Origin: Suillus spraguei | Lineage: Eukaryota > Basidiomycota > Agaricomycetes > Boletales > Suillaceae | NCBI GenBank assembly: GCA_016800925.1 | Contig: JABCPU010000015.1 | Coordinates: 248,001-312,000, forward strand | Length of the DNA stretch: 64,000 nucleotides | Reading direction: 5' to 3' | In this document: positions 1 through 12,537 of the stretch, piece by piece | Layout: the number at the start of each line of letters is the position of its first letter | Numbering within the stretch: position 1 is the first letter of the stretch | The notes under the pieces: generated by a model | The model's input: only the letters and a program-made list of their open reading frames with translations | Told to the model about the DNA's origin: nothing | Database searches by the model: none | Program-made: the position numbers and the translations under genes

Positions 1-905
1 GCAATAAAGATGGGAGGTAAATGTTGGGTACCAGATGATGAAGAAGATGAGTTGTTGCTAAGGTCAGTGTTTGTCATGATGGTGATTGGAAATAGGTGGT
101 GGAATAGGGTGCTAGATAGGTAGATTGATGGTAGATTTCAGTCTTTGGGTGATAAGAATGATATGCAGCTTATACGTGAACACAACACATCACATTCAAA
201 GACTTTACAAACAGCACATCACATTCAAAAACATTCAACAACACAAATACTGGTGAATAGTCCATTACATAATCTATATTGACTATTATTCATTTAAATA
301 TTTGACAAAATACTAACTCAGTCAACTTTCATAGAAAGGTAGGAAAATATATGAAAAAACTCTGAAAGGTGTGGGAAATTGCTTAGTAATACATAATTAA
401 GGGTTTTGACACAGTTTCATGGCAAGGATAAGTCATAAAACTATGCCATTAATTCATTTGCCCTTTAATCCATAGTACAAAAACTATTGTAAGGTATTAG
501 AAATTTAGAACTATACTCCCAAGTATATTAAGCCTATAAAGTATACACTATATCTCCATGACCATGCTCAAAACAGGTTTCGTGCATGTCACCAGGAAAA
601 TCCATATAGTAGGAAAACTACTATCACAGTGGTGCAAGTCAGCTTTCATTCCAAAGAACATTTTGGCTAGGAATATCTGAGTCTCACCAGTTTACTGATG
701 GCCAATGTCAATAATATTGAGCCTGCTACTAATGGTGAATTATCTCAGTCTTCATCCCTCATCAGGGCAATTGTATTGTCTCATAAATATTCAGACTCAA
801 ATTTTATTGTCCATATCATCTTTTTTGGGCTGTGTCAATCAGGGTCCCCATAAGTTTTCAACTTGGCAAGTCTTGTGAGTCGCCAAGTGGAAGAGTTTAA
901 AGACT
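1..905. other. AT-rich stretch without a recognisable gene
   Basis: No long open frame and no familiar motif on either strand. A short direct repeat (cacatcacattcaaa, near 190 and 215) is the only structure noticed. Confidence 0.6.
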
Positions 906-1355
906 TTAACCTGGCCGGTGTAGCAGAAAAGTCATGCTGACCTTCTCATCAGCAGTGGCGGCTAACTTCTCTTGCTCACGCTTAATCTTTGCGGCAAGTA
1001 AAGCTGTGCCAACTTGCTCGGTCCAGCGATCGTACATCTTACTCGCTTCCAGTCCCATGGCGTTCTCTGCCGGCGGCAAGACCAATGCTAGGCTATATGT
1101 CTTCCCATCCAAATGACACTTCGCCATTGCGCCCTATACCGTAGAAATGAGCAAACACGCAGAACACCGCCAACAGTCGCTTACCGTAGCAAGAGTCCAC
1201 TTGTTCATCCACTGCTTCTTCTCAGCAGCTAAGTCCTCACAGTCCTCAGGAATGCATTTGGTCAGCACCTCGACCTTAGCGCAGATTGTGGCAAACTTCT
1301 CAACCAAGGCAACGGCCTCAGGGCAAAGGTCGGAACCAAGGTCAAAGAGAGACAT
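906..1355 (-). CDS. Small two-exon protein of unknown function
   Basis: Exon 1 runs 1355-1185 and exon 2 runs 1133-906. The 51-bp intron has a GTAAGC donor and TATAG acceptor and joins in phase 0. The product is about 132 residues, acidic and helical-looking, with a Cys-rich stretch in the first half and a Lys/Glu-rich stretch in the second. I do not recognise the family. It lies beside transposon remnants and could be an element-borne gene or a host gene next to them. The clean splice and open frame across both exons are the main reasons to call it real. Confidence 0.5.
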
Positions 1356-1382
1356 GCTGTAGCAAAGACAAGCAAGTCATCA

Positions 1383-2490
1383 CGGGTACGCCAGTCATTT
1401 ATAGCAGCTCCTCACTCGTAAGCGCCGCATAACACACCTCATGTTCATCGTTACCCCCTTCCCACAATACCATGAGTTCACCGCCAATCACGCTTCATAC
1501 ACTCCACATACCACACATCACGCCACGTGCTTGCAAGTCGCAGGAATGCTAAGTCTTACATATGGTACATTTGACTGGGGACGGTCAATATTCAAAGTGC
1601 CCAGTGGATGTAGCGAGAAAAGTCACGCTGACCATCAAAACCCCATTTTCGACAAGCGTCTCAATAACATCTGCAGCGGCAACCGAAGGATTTCCTTATA
1701 GCGATGAAATAGCCTTTTCGCTCCACTAACGTGGAACCGTTCTTCTTCCACGAACCCTTACCAGATCCTCGCGCCAATGCCCTCATGTCCCGTCCTATTC
1801 TGTCTAGAATCCATTGGTGCGTAGTTACCTCGCTTCCACCGTTACTAAACCTATGGCAGGATTTACCTTATATCTCAAGAGGCCACTGCACGCTGTGCGC
1901 CTCATAATTAAGTACCCCATTTATTTTCTTTCTCGCTACCGGACTCGCATAGTTATCTTGTACACGCTCACATATGTTAAAAAGGACTGAACATACATAC
2001 CGTCACTTACTTCCCGTTACATCCCTTCACTAGGATTTAGTATCAGAAATGCTCGCTAGTCGCAATCTATTTGCATTTGAACTCTTCTCCATTTGAACCA
2101 CGCTCATTGATTTAACTGCCGGTAACTTTACCGCTCGAAGTACCGTGCGACTTTCGACTTCGCTACTCATAACTGGACTGTGGCCAGTGATCTTGCTGGG
2201 TCGCTTTCTCTCTCATCTGCATTCCCGCTTGTACGGAAGTTGCCGCTACCGCCAGTAGTTATAACATTTTTGTCTCGCCCAAGTAACTTTGTTCCTGCCC
2301 TCGCTAGCTAACCATTGCAGCTATTGTTACCGCGCGTGTACCGCTGACACCGCGCTAGTACTGCCGACATACCACTACCGCTGGTAACCTCGGAAATCAG
2401 AATCCTCGTTGCCATTTTAGTACTTCATTGTTTCCTTCGCACTAACTTAGAAGGAATTGCTTCTATCTGCAGTCCTCTTGGGTCAAACAT
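1383..2490 (-). repeat. LTR-like non-coding tract, diverged and inverted relative to the one at 10.6-12.1 kb
   Basis: No coding frame. The word composition (ttac, ccgct, gtaac) matches the reverse complement of the 10,632-12,067 tract. Local similarity is visible near both ends: ttacatatgg near 1556, and actaacttag followed by tctgcagtcc near 2440-2480, which pairs with ctaacttagg and tctacagccc of the other tract. Boundaries are rough. The reading as an old LTR of the same family is inference. Confidence 0.35.
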
Positions 2491-2565
2491 CTCACTCGCG
2501 CCTTTAGTAGGATTAATGTTGCGCTAATACTTAGGCCAGCACTAGTTTCTTCGTTTCACCAGTGT

Positions 2566-3430
2566 GGTTACCACAACAGAATCAAAATTTGTTTCTCTTT
2601 GGAACCTGCCGATGACAAGGTTTTTTTTATGTCAGAACACACCTTGACATTCACTCATTCATGGATGGTTTCTTTAGGAGTTTTTCATAATGGTTCTTAG
2701 CCAGGTGGTTGCCAACAGAATCAAAATCTGTTTCTCTTGGATTGTATTGGTTTGAAACCTGCTAACCTATAGTTTTTTCTATTGGAACACACTTTGGCAT
2801 TCGTTCATAGATGGTTTCTTTAGAAGTTCATCATAACTGGTCTCAGCCAGGTGGTTGCCACAACAGAATCAAAATCTGTTTCTCTTCCACTGTGCAGGTT
2901 TGAAACCTGCTGACGACAAGGTTTTTTTTATTGGAACACACATTGACATTCACTTGTGGATGGTTTCTTTGGAAGTTCACCACAAATGGTCTAGTCTGGT
3001 GGTTGCTATGACAGAATCAAAATCTGCTTCTCCTGCATTGTGCAGTTTTGAAACCTGCTGATGACGAGGTTTTTTATATCGGAACACATCTTAACATTCA
3101 CTCGTGGATGGTTTCTTTAGATGTTCATCACAACTGTCTAGCCTGGTGGTTGCTACAATAGAATCAAAATATGTTCTCTGAGACTGCAGGTTTGAAACCT
3201 GCCAACAACAAGTTTTTTATCAGAACACACCTTGATATCCACTCATGGATGCTTTCTTTGAAAGTTCACTGTAACTGGTCTAGCCTGGTGGTTGCTACAA
3301 CAGACACTTCTCTTTGATTGTGTAGGTCTGAAACATACCAATAACAACATTTTTTTCCAATCACAACACACCTCATCACTGATGGATAGTTTCCTTAGAG
3401 GTTCATCTTAACTGGTCTTGGCCCATGTGC
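2566..3430. repeat. Six tandem units of about 145 bp (degenerate minisatellite)
   Basis: Units start at about 2566, 2707, 2853, 3001, 3148 and 3290 (spacing 141-148 bp). Each begins ggttgc/ggttac followed by a caacagaatcaaaat-like word, then a palindromic core around gcaggtttgaaacctgc, a T-run, ggaacacac and a catggatggtttctt-like word. The 17-bp palindrome is perfect at 2894-2910 and 3186-3202 and degraded elsewhere. No coding frame spans the units. Confidence 0.85.
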
Positions 3431-4900
3431 AAATTGTTGTCCCATTTGCTCCATGGCAAGTCATACCTTCAGACACACATCTGAGTCCAAAACACTAATT
3501 ATATTGGGTGTTGTGACTCATGAGGCTGCCACAGGTTTTATGTAGTTCCTCTTTGGGCTCAGTCGATTGCATATTGGATGGATTGGTGTCTGTAGATGTG
3601 TCTGCGATATCAGGCACTGATCTGTGGACCACTGTACAGAGTATCTGCAGTGATTTTAGAATGCACTCGTGATCAAGAAGAACTTTGCAAGCAAAGAGAC
3701 CTTTTAGTATTTTCAACATTGGGCACATAGAAGGTCTAAATCATTGTGATATCTGTTCACTGTGACCAAGGTGGAACATTTGTCTGAGCCTATATTTGGA
3801 AGCCATCATTGTGTTTTGGCATGGTTTATGCTTTGCAGGCACAAATTATTGTTTTCACAAGATATATTTCTTGTGACCGAAGCTCAGACCTGCAGCTGGG
3901 TCCTGCACACGCATTAAATTTTAAATTTTAAATTTTTTGAACAGTCACAAGAAGGTGTTTCGGAGGCCAATAAAAACTATTTACCTTACTAGGAAGGTTC
4001 TGAGAAGTCGAAGCTTCAGAAGTAGAGCACAGTGATCTGGCTTTCCATAATGTAATTTAATTGCAGAATGCATAATGTCAACTCTGAATTCCACTTTTTT
4101 ATGTCTTGAATCTCCCAACTCTGAGACCTCATTCTTGTTACCCGAGTTGTCTAAATCCACGTTATTTCTCATTTGACGTCAGTGACATGTGGAATTTACT
4201 GACATCAACTTCTAATTATAATGATCAGAACTTTTTCAAGTTCATTTCTCATCCATCAGTACTGAAATTGCTCTCTCAGAAAGTGTGTCTTTTCAGTCAG
4301 AAGTACCTTTCATGAACCATTACCCAAGACCTGCCTGTAGTCCCATGGAACCCTTATTGATTCATGATTGCCACTCAAATTTAATATGAAGAAAACCTAG
4401 ATCCCTGAATGATATTCTAAAACGATGTTGTTGTAGGACATCATCCAAGGACCTGGGTCTCTGTGGGCCTATCCAATATGCAGTAGTTGGAAAACTTCAA
4501 CCGCCATCGGATCTTATTCACCCATGTATCCTCAGGTACACAGAATACCTGCTCCTCCTTGTAACTCATAGCCTCTGTGACAATTCAAAATGAGAAAGAT
4601 TCACTACACTATGAATGGATACCTCTAGTTGCCAAGGAGTGTATCCAAAAGTGTTGATTCCTTGGAGTTGTGCACACTCAGGCTGATCTCCACTTATCCA
4701 CCCAAAAAACAAGGCCACAGATACCACCTCCACTTTTCGGCGAGGCACTACATCTAAAAAAGACCTCCTGCTCGAACTGAGTTGAAAAGTAGTCTGGGAC
4801 AACACAAATATAGTATAGTCAGGGCAGGTAGTTCATAATCTATATTATACTGCTTTAAGTGCTTAAGTAATTACCGCTGAAGTGTTTGAATGATTTATTG
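3431..4900 (-). pseudogene. Coding-like remnants of an unidentified gene, minus strand
   Basis: Several minus-strand pieces read like protein but do not join: about 3728-3495, 4172-3981, 4600-4441 and 4805-4566. The best is 4600-4441, which reads from a Met into a Trp/Arg-rich stretch (key part PEDTWVNKIRWRLKF). A possible frame shift follows it and further protein-like sequence runs to about 4360. Stops and frame changes separate the pieces. No family recognised; probably a decayed element gene. Confidence 0.3.
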
Positions 4901-5049
4901 CAGCGCATAACCAGGTGGAATGGTGAAAATTGTGGGAATCCAGGATAAAAACTATGATTGTGATACAAATGCTATACTAAGTCAAAATCAGATAGTACGA
5001 TGGCAGCAGACCCCCGTTGCGACCTCCCACAGACGATTAAGTGATCCAT

Positions 5050-8000
5050 CTACTTATTCAAATCCATCTTCTTATCCTTGCTGAGAGAATTCAAGTAGAC
5101 ACCAATGTCATCGAATTTACTCTCATTCCCATCAGCATCAAACTTGCATTTCTTGAACATAGGTTGGCCTTGTTCCAACAAGGTGCATTCTGACATTGCA
5201 CACACAAGGGAATATGCATGACATAGTGCCTGGCGTGGTAATTCGTGATGGTTGAGCAGTTCATGAAGCCCATGGTTCATTAGCCAAATGAGTTTGAGGA
5301 GAAGGAAAAAAATAAATTTGTTTTGACACTTTCGATGAATGATGAGCATCCCATCCTGGGGATAGTTAGATCATGATTCTCAAAAAAAAAAAAAAGTACT
5401 TCAGCAAATGAATGATCATGCATATAAGCATATGGAGTATCTCGAACAAGACAATGCACTCAATCAATATGGAATTGTTCAGGTGACTTATCATAGTTGT
5501 GAGGGGGGAGAAGGTCATATCCTGTCATAATGTGCTGTTGTGCGATTGTCATCATTGTCGAGCGCACAACAATCACTCCTCGCCAAATCATTGAAACATC
5601 CTTTGAGACAGAGGGCCATTGATTCAGCCCTACAATTTAGTTAATATTACATAGTTATAAGAGTTGTTATTGAACTTACCATGAAGGCTTGGGACGGAGA
5701 GCACTGCCTTCCTAATGACTTGCTGGACGAGACATTTTTGGACCTCAGAAGATGATGTGATTGCATCAGGGGAAAAGATGATGCCTTTGATGATCTTTTT
5801 GAGTGGCTATGGACTTGTTCATGGACTGCTGTACTGACCTCAGCTTGGATGACAATGTCAGTCAATGATGCAGCATCTGAGGATGGCCCAGCAGTGGCTG
5901 TTGGAGTAGGAGCATGCATCTGATGTGAGGGTACTGAATAGGGTGCTAGTGATGGTGTTGGGGGCATGCGTCGGGACTGTCGGCATCTTTCGGAAGATCT
6001 TGCGGGACCCGATGTCTATAATGAATGTTACAAACATGTTGCAAGATATAGTGTGAAAAAATTACATGTATAACATTAGAACCTGGTATCTCATCTGCTG
6101 CTGGATGGTATGTCAATGCACGCATGGCATCAGCATCATCACCCAGCCAATGAGGTATGGGTCCAGTAAGGTGGTCCGGTGCTGTGGGAGGTTGCATGGG
6201 CACTGGGCTTGTGGCACCAGACAATGAGTCCAGTGCTATTGGAGGTTGCATGGGCACTGGACTTGCAGCACCAGACAACGAGTTGCTACAGCCAGCGCCA
6301 GGTGAGTTGGTGTTGCCAGTGCCAGGCAGCAAGTTGCTGCAGCCAGCACCAGACAATGAGTTAGTGTAGCCAGCGCCAGACAGCAAGTTGCTGGAGCCAG
6401 CGCCAGATGACGAGTTAGTGTAGCTGGGCTAGCCAGTGAGTTGCTGTAGCTGGTGCCAGACAATGAGTTAGTGTAGCCAGCGCCAGACAGCGAGTTGCTG
6501 TAGCGGCGCCAGACAATGAGTTAGTGTGGCCGGCGCCAAAGTAGTTGTAGCTTGAGGAATCTGGGTAGCTTGGGTTTGCACAGCCGGTGCCAAAAGAATC
6601 CAGGTAGTTGTTAAAGCTGGCACTTGGGGGATATGAATGAGGGTTTGGATGGCTCAGGCTTGGCCTATCAGTAGTTTGAGTAGCATACAGAAAAATAGAC
6701 AGGTCACTTACTGGTTGTGCATGTCTGAGGGGTAGTGCCACTCATGGGGATTGAAGTTGGACATTTGAGCTGGAGGTTGTGGCTGTTCGTCAAGAGATTG
6801 ATCTGCATATCCGCAGGTGCATGGGAAGGGTTGAGACCAGATCCTCAAGCAGGTTTTGCAATCGTCATTTTACTTTTGTGCAGCAGGGGACATTTGCCAG
6901 TTATCCAGGAAGAATCATTTGGGGGAGGGCAAAGGGCACATTGATTATGATTCTAATACAAATGGAAGCATGCAAACAATGCAAACAAACTATACAGCTT
7001 GTGACTTGGTGATGTACTTGTGACCGTAAGCTAAATGAGCTAAAGAAGCAGAGAAATGAAGGGTACAGATGTAAAAAAACAGTATGCATATGACAAACCA
7101 ATAGAATCAGTAAAGGCCCCATGATGGAAAACAACGCATGTATTACAACATTCCTTATCAATAGATCAGTGTGGTATAATGAACAGACACATGCACCCAC
7201 TTACCACAATGGAACTCACATTCCAGCACCCATGCATGGGGCTTCTGGACGAAGGCCAAGGTTTGTGGTATAGTCTGCATAACTTCCTACATATTCGGGG
7301 TGGTCTTCATTATCAAAAACCCCACTGCCGGTGGGGGATCTGGATCATCGGCCCTGGATTTCACAGATACCCTGCCAACATTGTTATCTTCATCATCAAT
7401 GACCCCAGGTTGCGATGAAGGGAATCTGGATGCCCCAACTCCAGATTGGAACACTTTGCTGACACGCAGGCCTAAAACCTTCACCACATGCTCAGCTTGA
7501 GATGAAATGGCCTTGAGGATTTCATGTTCATCCTCATAGACTGCTTGAAGGTAGTCTCAATCATCATCAATGTCTGTGCAGTTACACTCAGAAAAAAGGC
7601 TCCTTAAGCTGTGTAACTGATCATCCATAAATTTAAGCCAGTCTTCGTTATTGGTGTGCATGGCATTGAGGAACACAATGAAGTGCTCAGCTTCTTCAAT
7701 TTCCCACACGGTAGCCAGCATGTGCTGGCGTGCAGTTTCATGAGCAGCAAGTTGTGCTTGGTATCCTTTGTACAGTGTTGAAGGATGCATTTGTGTGAGG
7801 CCATTTTCTAAGTGTCCAGTATTCTTTATAAAATGTGGATGAGTCTTTGGAACTGGGTAATAGAAATATATATAATACCTTGACAAAAGATTCACTGGAT
7901 ACATATGGTTTGCATTCTTGCCCCAGAACACGAGCTGCAAAACAAACCTCGAGTGGAGCTGGGCTGGGGGGGTATGGAATGAACTTTCTGTTCATCCTTT

Positions 8001-8315
8001 CATGTATGAACTGATGGCAAGCATTGCGAGAAAGATCCAGAGATGCGGAGGGATTATAAAATAGGCCTTTGGTCACAGTCATGGAAGCTGGAGTCATAGG
8101 CGGTGGTGTCTTCTCTGCTGAGGAGATACCTTTGAGTGAAGTACATAGGTCGGAATGTCTGGTATCAGGGGAACTCCCTGAGATGTAAGTTGAAGTGAAA
8201 AGAGGTGACCCAGGACTTGAAGAACGTCCTGATAGAGGAGACAATGGGGGACTGCTTGATGAGGGGGGCAACTACTGTGTTGTGTCGGAGATGAAGATGG
8301 AAGTGAGGGGGACAT
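5050..8315 (-). pseudogene. Broken multi-exon gene resembling DUF6532-type proteins
   Basis: The N-terminal part (8271-7880) is Ser/Pro-rich and is followed by a helical region (about 7840-7557). An in-frame TGA at 7557-7559 is followed in the same frame by more coding-like sequence to about 7287. Further exons are seen at about 6780-6718 (donor gtaagt), a repeat-rich region at 6560-6190, an exon ending in a gtaagt donor near 5677, an exon starting near 5628, and a last exon from about 5349 to 5053. The last two exons carry the pattern I associate with DUF6532: a conserved HID...VHCLVRD segment, a hydrophobic helix, then ELPRQALCHAYSLVCA and a short acidic tail. A second in-frame TGA lies in the HID/VHC segment and a frame change sits near 6700. 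The family assignment is from memory of its pattern, so moderate at best. Such proteins are frequent beside mobile elements in agaricomycetes. Confidence 0.4.
6190..6560 (-). repeat. Coding minisatellite, about 27-bp units
   Basis: Degenerate direct repeats of the type gccagcgccagacaatgagtt, read on the minus strand as nine-residue units (NSLSGAGCS/SLSGAGYTN). They lie inside the broken DUF6532-like gene and include frame changes, so the array probably expanded and decayed by slippage. Confidence 0.6.
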
Positions 8316-8859
8316 GCTGGGTCAAGGAGCGACTCAAGATTGTTCAGGAAACTGTGTCACTTTAGCCTAGTAGTGTTTCTTTGGCCTTAGTAATATCTCT
8401 TTAATTGCTGGCTGATACAGTGATACTTTGATATCCTGTGAATACAGTCAGCATTGCATGCAGCGGAGTTCGAAAGACTTGCACTGAAACACTGAGTTCA
8501 TTGCTCAAAGCAAATGTGCATATCATTCACTGTTACCAGTATGCTTATCCGTGTACATACCTTTACCAGGTTGTGTGCCAACTGCAGTGGGGAGTTCCCT
8601 TCCATCAAAGCAATTGTTCTACATGTTAATTCACAGTCTACCTGTTAGTAGCACAAAGCATGTCCACAACAATTGCCCATTCCTCCTGGATTGCGAGGTT
8701 CACATCCATTGACATCTGATACCAGTGGCCATTTTCATCCTCACTCTGGATATGTTTTTGGTGTCGGAAAAAACCTATTTGACAGGTTGCAGGAAGATCA
8801 GTATAATTATCGTGGGAGGTAAACACTTACTATCCTTTTCATGATGAAGGGGAGTGGGA
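8316..8859. other. Gap between divergent broken genes
   Basis: Separates the minus-strand broken gene from the plus-strand Plavaka remnant. A short protein-like minus-strand piece (about 8790-8640) is visible, but no gene can be supported. Confidence 0.4.
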
Positions 8860-10631
8860 ACTAGCTAGGTTCTTGGTTGAAAACATGAACCAGACGCAGA
8901 TTGACAAGTTCTTGAAGCTGAAATGGTAGGAGACTGTAAGTAGTACTATCTGGCAAGTCTGACTCTTCTTTCATAGTTTAACACTCACCCAAAACTGTCC
9001 TTCACCTCAAAGGATTAACTTCTGAACTGGATGAATACTCTACCCTGCTTTGCAGAATGGAAAGTTTCAGATCTAGAGTTTACAGGCTACAAGACAATCA
9101 TCCCATCCAACTCATTTGGCGTGATGCTTTAGAGGTCGTCAAACAACTTTTCAGCGACCCAGTTTTTGCCAATCATATTACTCTTCAGCCACACATAGTC
9201 AATGTCAGGAATCAGCACGAGTATGGAGATTATATGAGCGCCAATTTGGCATGGAAAACTCAGGTCAGTTTTCCCTGCTTAGTCTACAACTCAAAAATTG
9301 ATTTCATATAGGATTATCTCCCATTAGGCGCTACTCAAGTCCCAATCATCTTGGGGTCTGATAAAACTCCCATGACGAGAACCACCAGGGGGCTCGAGAC
9401 GCATCCAATCTTTATCACCATCAGTAACCTTGATTCAGAGGTTCGCTCCAAGGCCACACTCCAAGCTTGGCGCTGTATCGCTTACATGCCCATCTAAGTT
9501 TTGTGTGCATCCCGATTATCAAACCATTCTTTAAGCGCAGTTGTGGCATAATGTGTTGATCTTGTCTGCACCAATCTCAAACTGGCAGCCAAGACAGGTT
9601 GCTTTATGACTGATCCTTCCAAATTCATTTGTTATGCCTTTACGCCACTTGTCGCTCATGTATGCGACCTTCCAGAGGTGTGCATGATAGCCGTGGTCAG
9701 CAAAAGTGCATCTCCTCTAATGATGGCATTACAAGAAAATTTTGGTGATGGAGTTCTTTACCCTCCTTGTACTGGGCAACATACACTACAACTTATCTGT
9801 GAGATCTCCAAAATGATTGATGTTTGGGATCTCAACAAATTTCAGAAGGCAGCCAAAGCGGTCAATCTATCTGGAGTCCACATGCCATATTGGCATGATT
9901 GGATGTATGCGTGCCCATCTGTCTTTCTTGCTGGTGAGATCTTGCATACCTGCATCAATTTTTTGCTGACCATCCGCTCAACTGGACCAAGGAGGTAGTA
10001 GGAAAACCCAAGCTCGATGCTCGCTTCACTACTCAGCACAAGCGGGTGGGGACACGTCATGTCACTTTGCCAAAGGTGTCACACACGTCAACCAAATGAC
10101 AGGCCATGAGCATTGGGATATCCATTGCATGATTGTTGCTTCAATTGCAGGCGCTGCTCCACCTAAATTCATTTGTGCACTCCATGCCCTCATTGACTTC
10201 ATTTATCTTGCCCAAAATCCAGTTCATTCTGCAGACACCCTGCTGTCGATGATGCAGGCTCTTTCAGACTTTCACACATTCAAAGGTGCTATTATTGAGG
10301 CCAGGTGAGGAGGGGAAAGAAGGGTGCTAAGGAAGATTTTTTCATTCCCAAACTTGAACTGCTGCAGAGTTTTAGAGGCATGGTTGAGAGACTGGGCACT
10401 TTGATGCAGTTTTCAGCAGATATGATGGAGCACTTGCTCATTACTCACTGCAAAGATCTCTTTGTACGAACAAATTGGCAGGCCAACGACTTTGTGGAGC
10501 AGTCAGTACGAATTCTCAATCGCCAGGAGTTGATGGAACTGTTTAACCTGTACACTTTGTTCCATTCTTGTGGCGCATCACTTGTCAATGTGATATCCAC
10601 CAAGACAAGGCAGTGACAACTGTCAATCTGG
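8860..10631 (+). pseudogene. Plavaka-type transposase, 5' and central part (broken)
   Basis: Plus-strand reading recovers the ordered landmarks of the Plavaka (CACTA-like) transposases of basidiomycetes. An N-terminal EGEWELARFLVENM-like segment lies near 8860, then IWRDALEVVKQLFSDPVFANHI (central residues) near 9120, SDKTPMTRTT near 9360, AWRCIAYMPI near 9470, and CFMTDPSKFICYAFTPL near 9610. These are followed by the SGVHMPYW region near 9880, GAAPPKFICALHALIDFIY near 10,150 and ITHCKDLF near 10,440. Stops and frame shifts interrupt it repeatedly (for example after AYMPI and after CINFL), so it is dead. The reading stops at the sequence encoding VTTVNL, exactly where the LTR-like insertion begins, and resumes at 12,068. 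Confidence 0.8.
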
Positions 10632-12067
10632 TGTAAAGATACAACCTAACCTGGGCTGTAGATAAACTACTTCCTAAGTTAGTATGTGTGGTCTTGCGCT
10701 CTACCTAGTCTGCTTCACTTGCGAAGGCAAGAATGTTCAACCCTAAAGGGGGATGCCTATTAATATAGTCTAATCTAAGTCAGTCCAGTGTGCGAATATA
10801 GTGTTGTAGTCAGCAGTAAGTTGCTGCGGTCAGCGATGATGCCACTGGAACTAGCATTGTATGTAGTGGTGCTACCGTGGTTGAGATAATGCTTGTAAAT
10901 GTAGCGTGAGTGAGCAATAACGAGAGATAAAGTCAGCGGTTGCGGTAAGGTGCGAGTGGTGCAAAGAAACAGTAAAGAAGTCTGCGGTACTCTCAGCAGT
11001 AGAGTAGCAGTGAGCGTGAAGTTCAGTCAAAACAGGGGTCAAGAATCTAGCGGTGTGCCAGCAGTAACAGTGAACAAGCGTAATCGATTAATGAGCAGTA
11101 AAGAACTTTAAAGACTATGTCCACTACTGGGTAGATCCAGAGCTAGACACTAATCCTGACCTATAGTACGGTGAAAATAAGGTGCTGTATCGTGCAGGGT
11201 GTTATGAACTGGGGTGGCGTCACCAGCGACAGTGAAAAGACACAGACGGTCTGCTGGGAAGTTCTACAATGTCCAGAAAAGGACAAGGTGAAAGTATGAG
11301 GAACGCGTTCCGAGTACTATCAAGGGTTCGGCCTCAAAGATAAGTCTAAGAGGTTCTTCTGACGAGAATAGAGACTAAGGCTAAGGAGTGCTTAGACTTA
11401 GAGACAATTCAAGACGACTTAGGTTGGAGACCTAAGCGAAGGACGTTCCAGGTAAAACCCAGTAAGATTAAAGTAAGGTATACAAGCGTAATACAATGTG
11501 CTTAAATAGGTCAATATGTGCGCATGGATCAAGAGAGTCATGAGAATGTAAGTGCGTATCCAAAGAAGGAAGGCAACTATAGTACAGATGCGTTGAGCAT
11601 ATGAGTCAGAGTCATGTTACGTAATGTACAAAGTAAAGGAGACAGAAAATGAATAAGGGCACATACGACTGTAACATGGGGTATGCGGTGCTTATATCCT
11701 AAATCATATGTATTCGGAATGCGTCAGGTGAAATCAGTAGCGCTCAAGTACAGTAACCGCCATATGTAAATGTAGCATGAGGCGGCTGTGGCACGAGGCA
11801 ACATGTAATAAGGCTTGCCATGGAATCAGTGATAATGAACATAAAACAAGCTACGCACCAAATGGAGCTATGCAGACGCAGCAAGGACATGGAAGGACAT
11901 CGGTACGTGGAATGTGGTGCGGCAGTCGGTATGGTGTGCAGTAAGCGTGGGATGCCGCTGGCAATGCTAAAGGGGTAAGACAGCCATGGACAAGTGGTAA
12001 CTCCTATAGACGTGAGATGAGTGCTAAAAGGTAAGGTTTCGAGGCCAGCGCCGATATGTTCATTACA
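10632..12067. repeat. Solo-LTR-like insertion inside the Plavaka transposase gene
   Basis: The tract begins TGTAA and ends TTACA, the usual short inverted ends of a retrotransposon LTR, and is 1,436 bp long. Coding sequence of the Plavaka gene resumes directly on the far side (VTTVNL before, ALSWVSHVLPDE after). The flanking four bases are CTGG and CCGG, a possible target duplication with one mismatch. No internal gag-pol is present, so this would be a solo LTR. The alternative is a non-autonomous DNA element with GGTGTAA/TTACACC ends. Confidence 0.55.
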
Positions 12068-12506
12068 CCGGCGCTCTCGTGGGTTTCTCATGTCCTCCCT
12101 GATGAGACACATTCTGTTCATGGACCTCAACCAGTCCATAACCATTTCCTCAAGGGCATTCTTTCCAGAGATGCCCTCACTGCCTTCCACCTGACATCGA
12201 CACTGGATTTCAAATCTTTGTCACCAACCGATATTCATAGCATATATTTGCTCATTGACTTTGATCATGCACTCTCTCAGTTCATCAGACATTTTTCTCT
12301 CTCCATCGGTGAACATACCCGCTGGGACCACAGATATGGGTGCTTGAGCACATGGAAAAATTTTTGACTGCAACTTCATTCTGCCTTCCAACCACGGCTG
12401 ATCATGCCAAGCAGAGTGGTACAGGCATATCCACCTGGTGATAATTTCCCCCTCGGAAACTGTGATAATGTCCTCATCAACATCACAGGTGATGATGGCC
12501 AAATCA
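12068..12506 (+). pseudogene. Plavaka-type transposase, C-terminal part before the KDZ insertion
   Basis: Continues the reading from 10,631. It encodes WVSHVLPDETHSVHG, NHFLKGILSRDA and later VVQAYPPGDNFPLGNCD, segments I recognise from Plavaka C-terminal halves. One in-frame TGA near 12,364-12,370 (WKNF then stop then LQLHSAF) sits where an Arg is expected, consistent with CGA to TGA. The exon ends at a GTATGT donor (12,507) in phase 1. The longer minus-strand frames over the same bases are shadows. Confidence 0.8.
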
Positions 12507-12529
12507 GTATGTCTATTCTTTTGTTCATG

Positions 12530-12537
12530 TTCTAATA
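12530..12537 (+). other. Left target-site duplication of the KDZ element
   Basis: ttctaata, matched by tactaaca at 21,853-21,860 (6 of 8 identical). Joining the two flanks with one copy gives a 51-bp intron with a GTATGT donor, a TACTAAC branch-point-like word and a TTCAG acceptor. Confidence 0.65.

Noticed and set aside
10632..12067. Non-autonomous DNA transposon with GGTGTAA/TTACACC ends
   Set aside because: Not excluded, but TGTAA/TTACA ends, the length and an inverted relative fit an LTR better.
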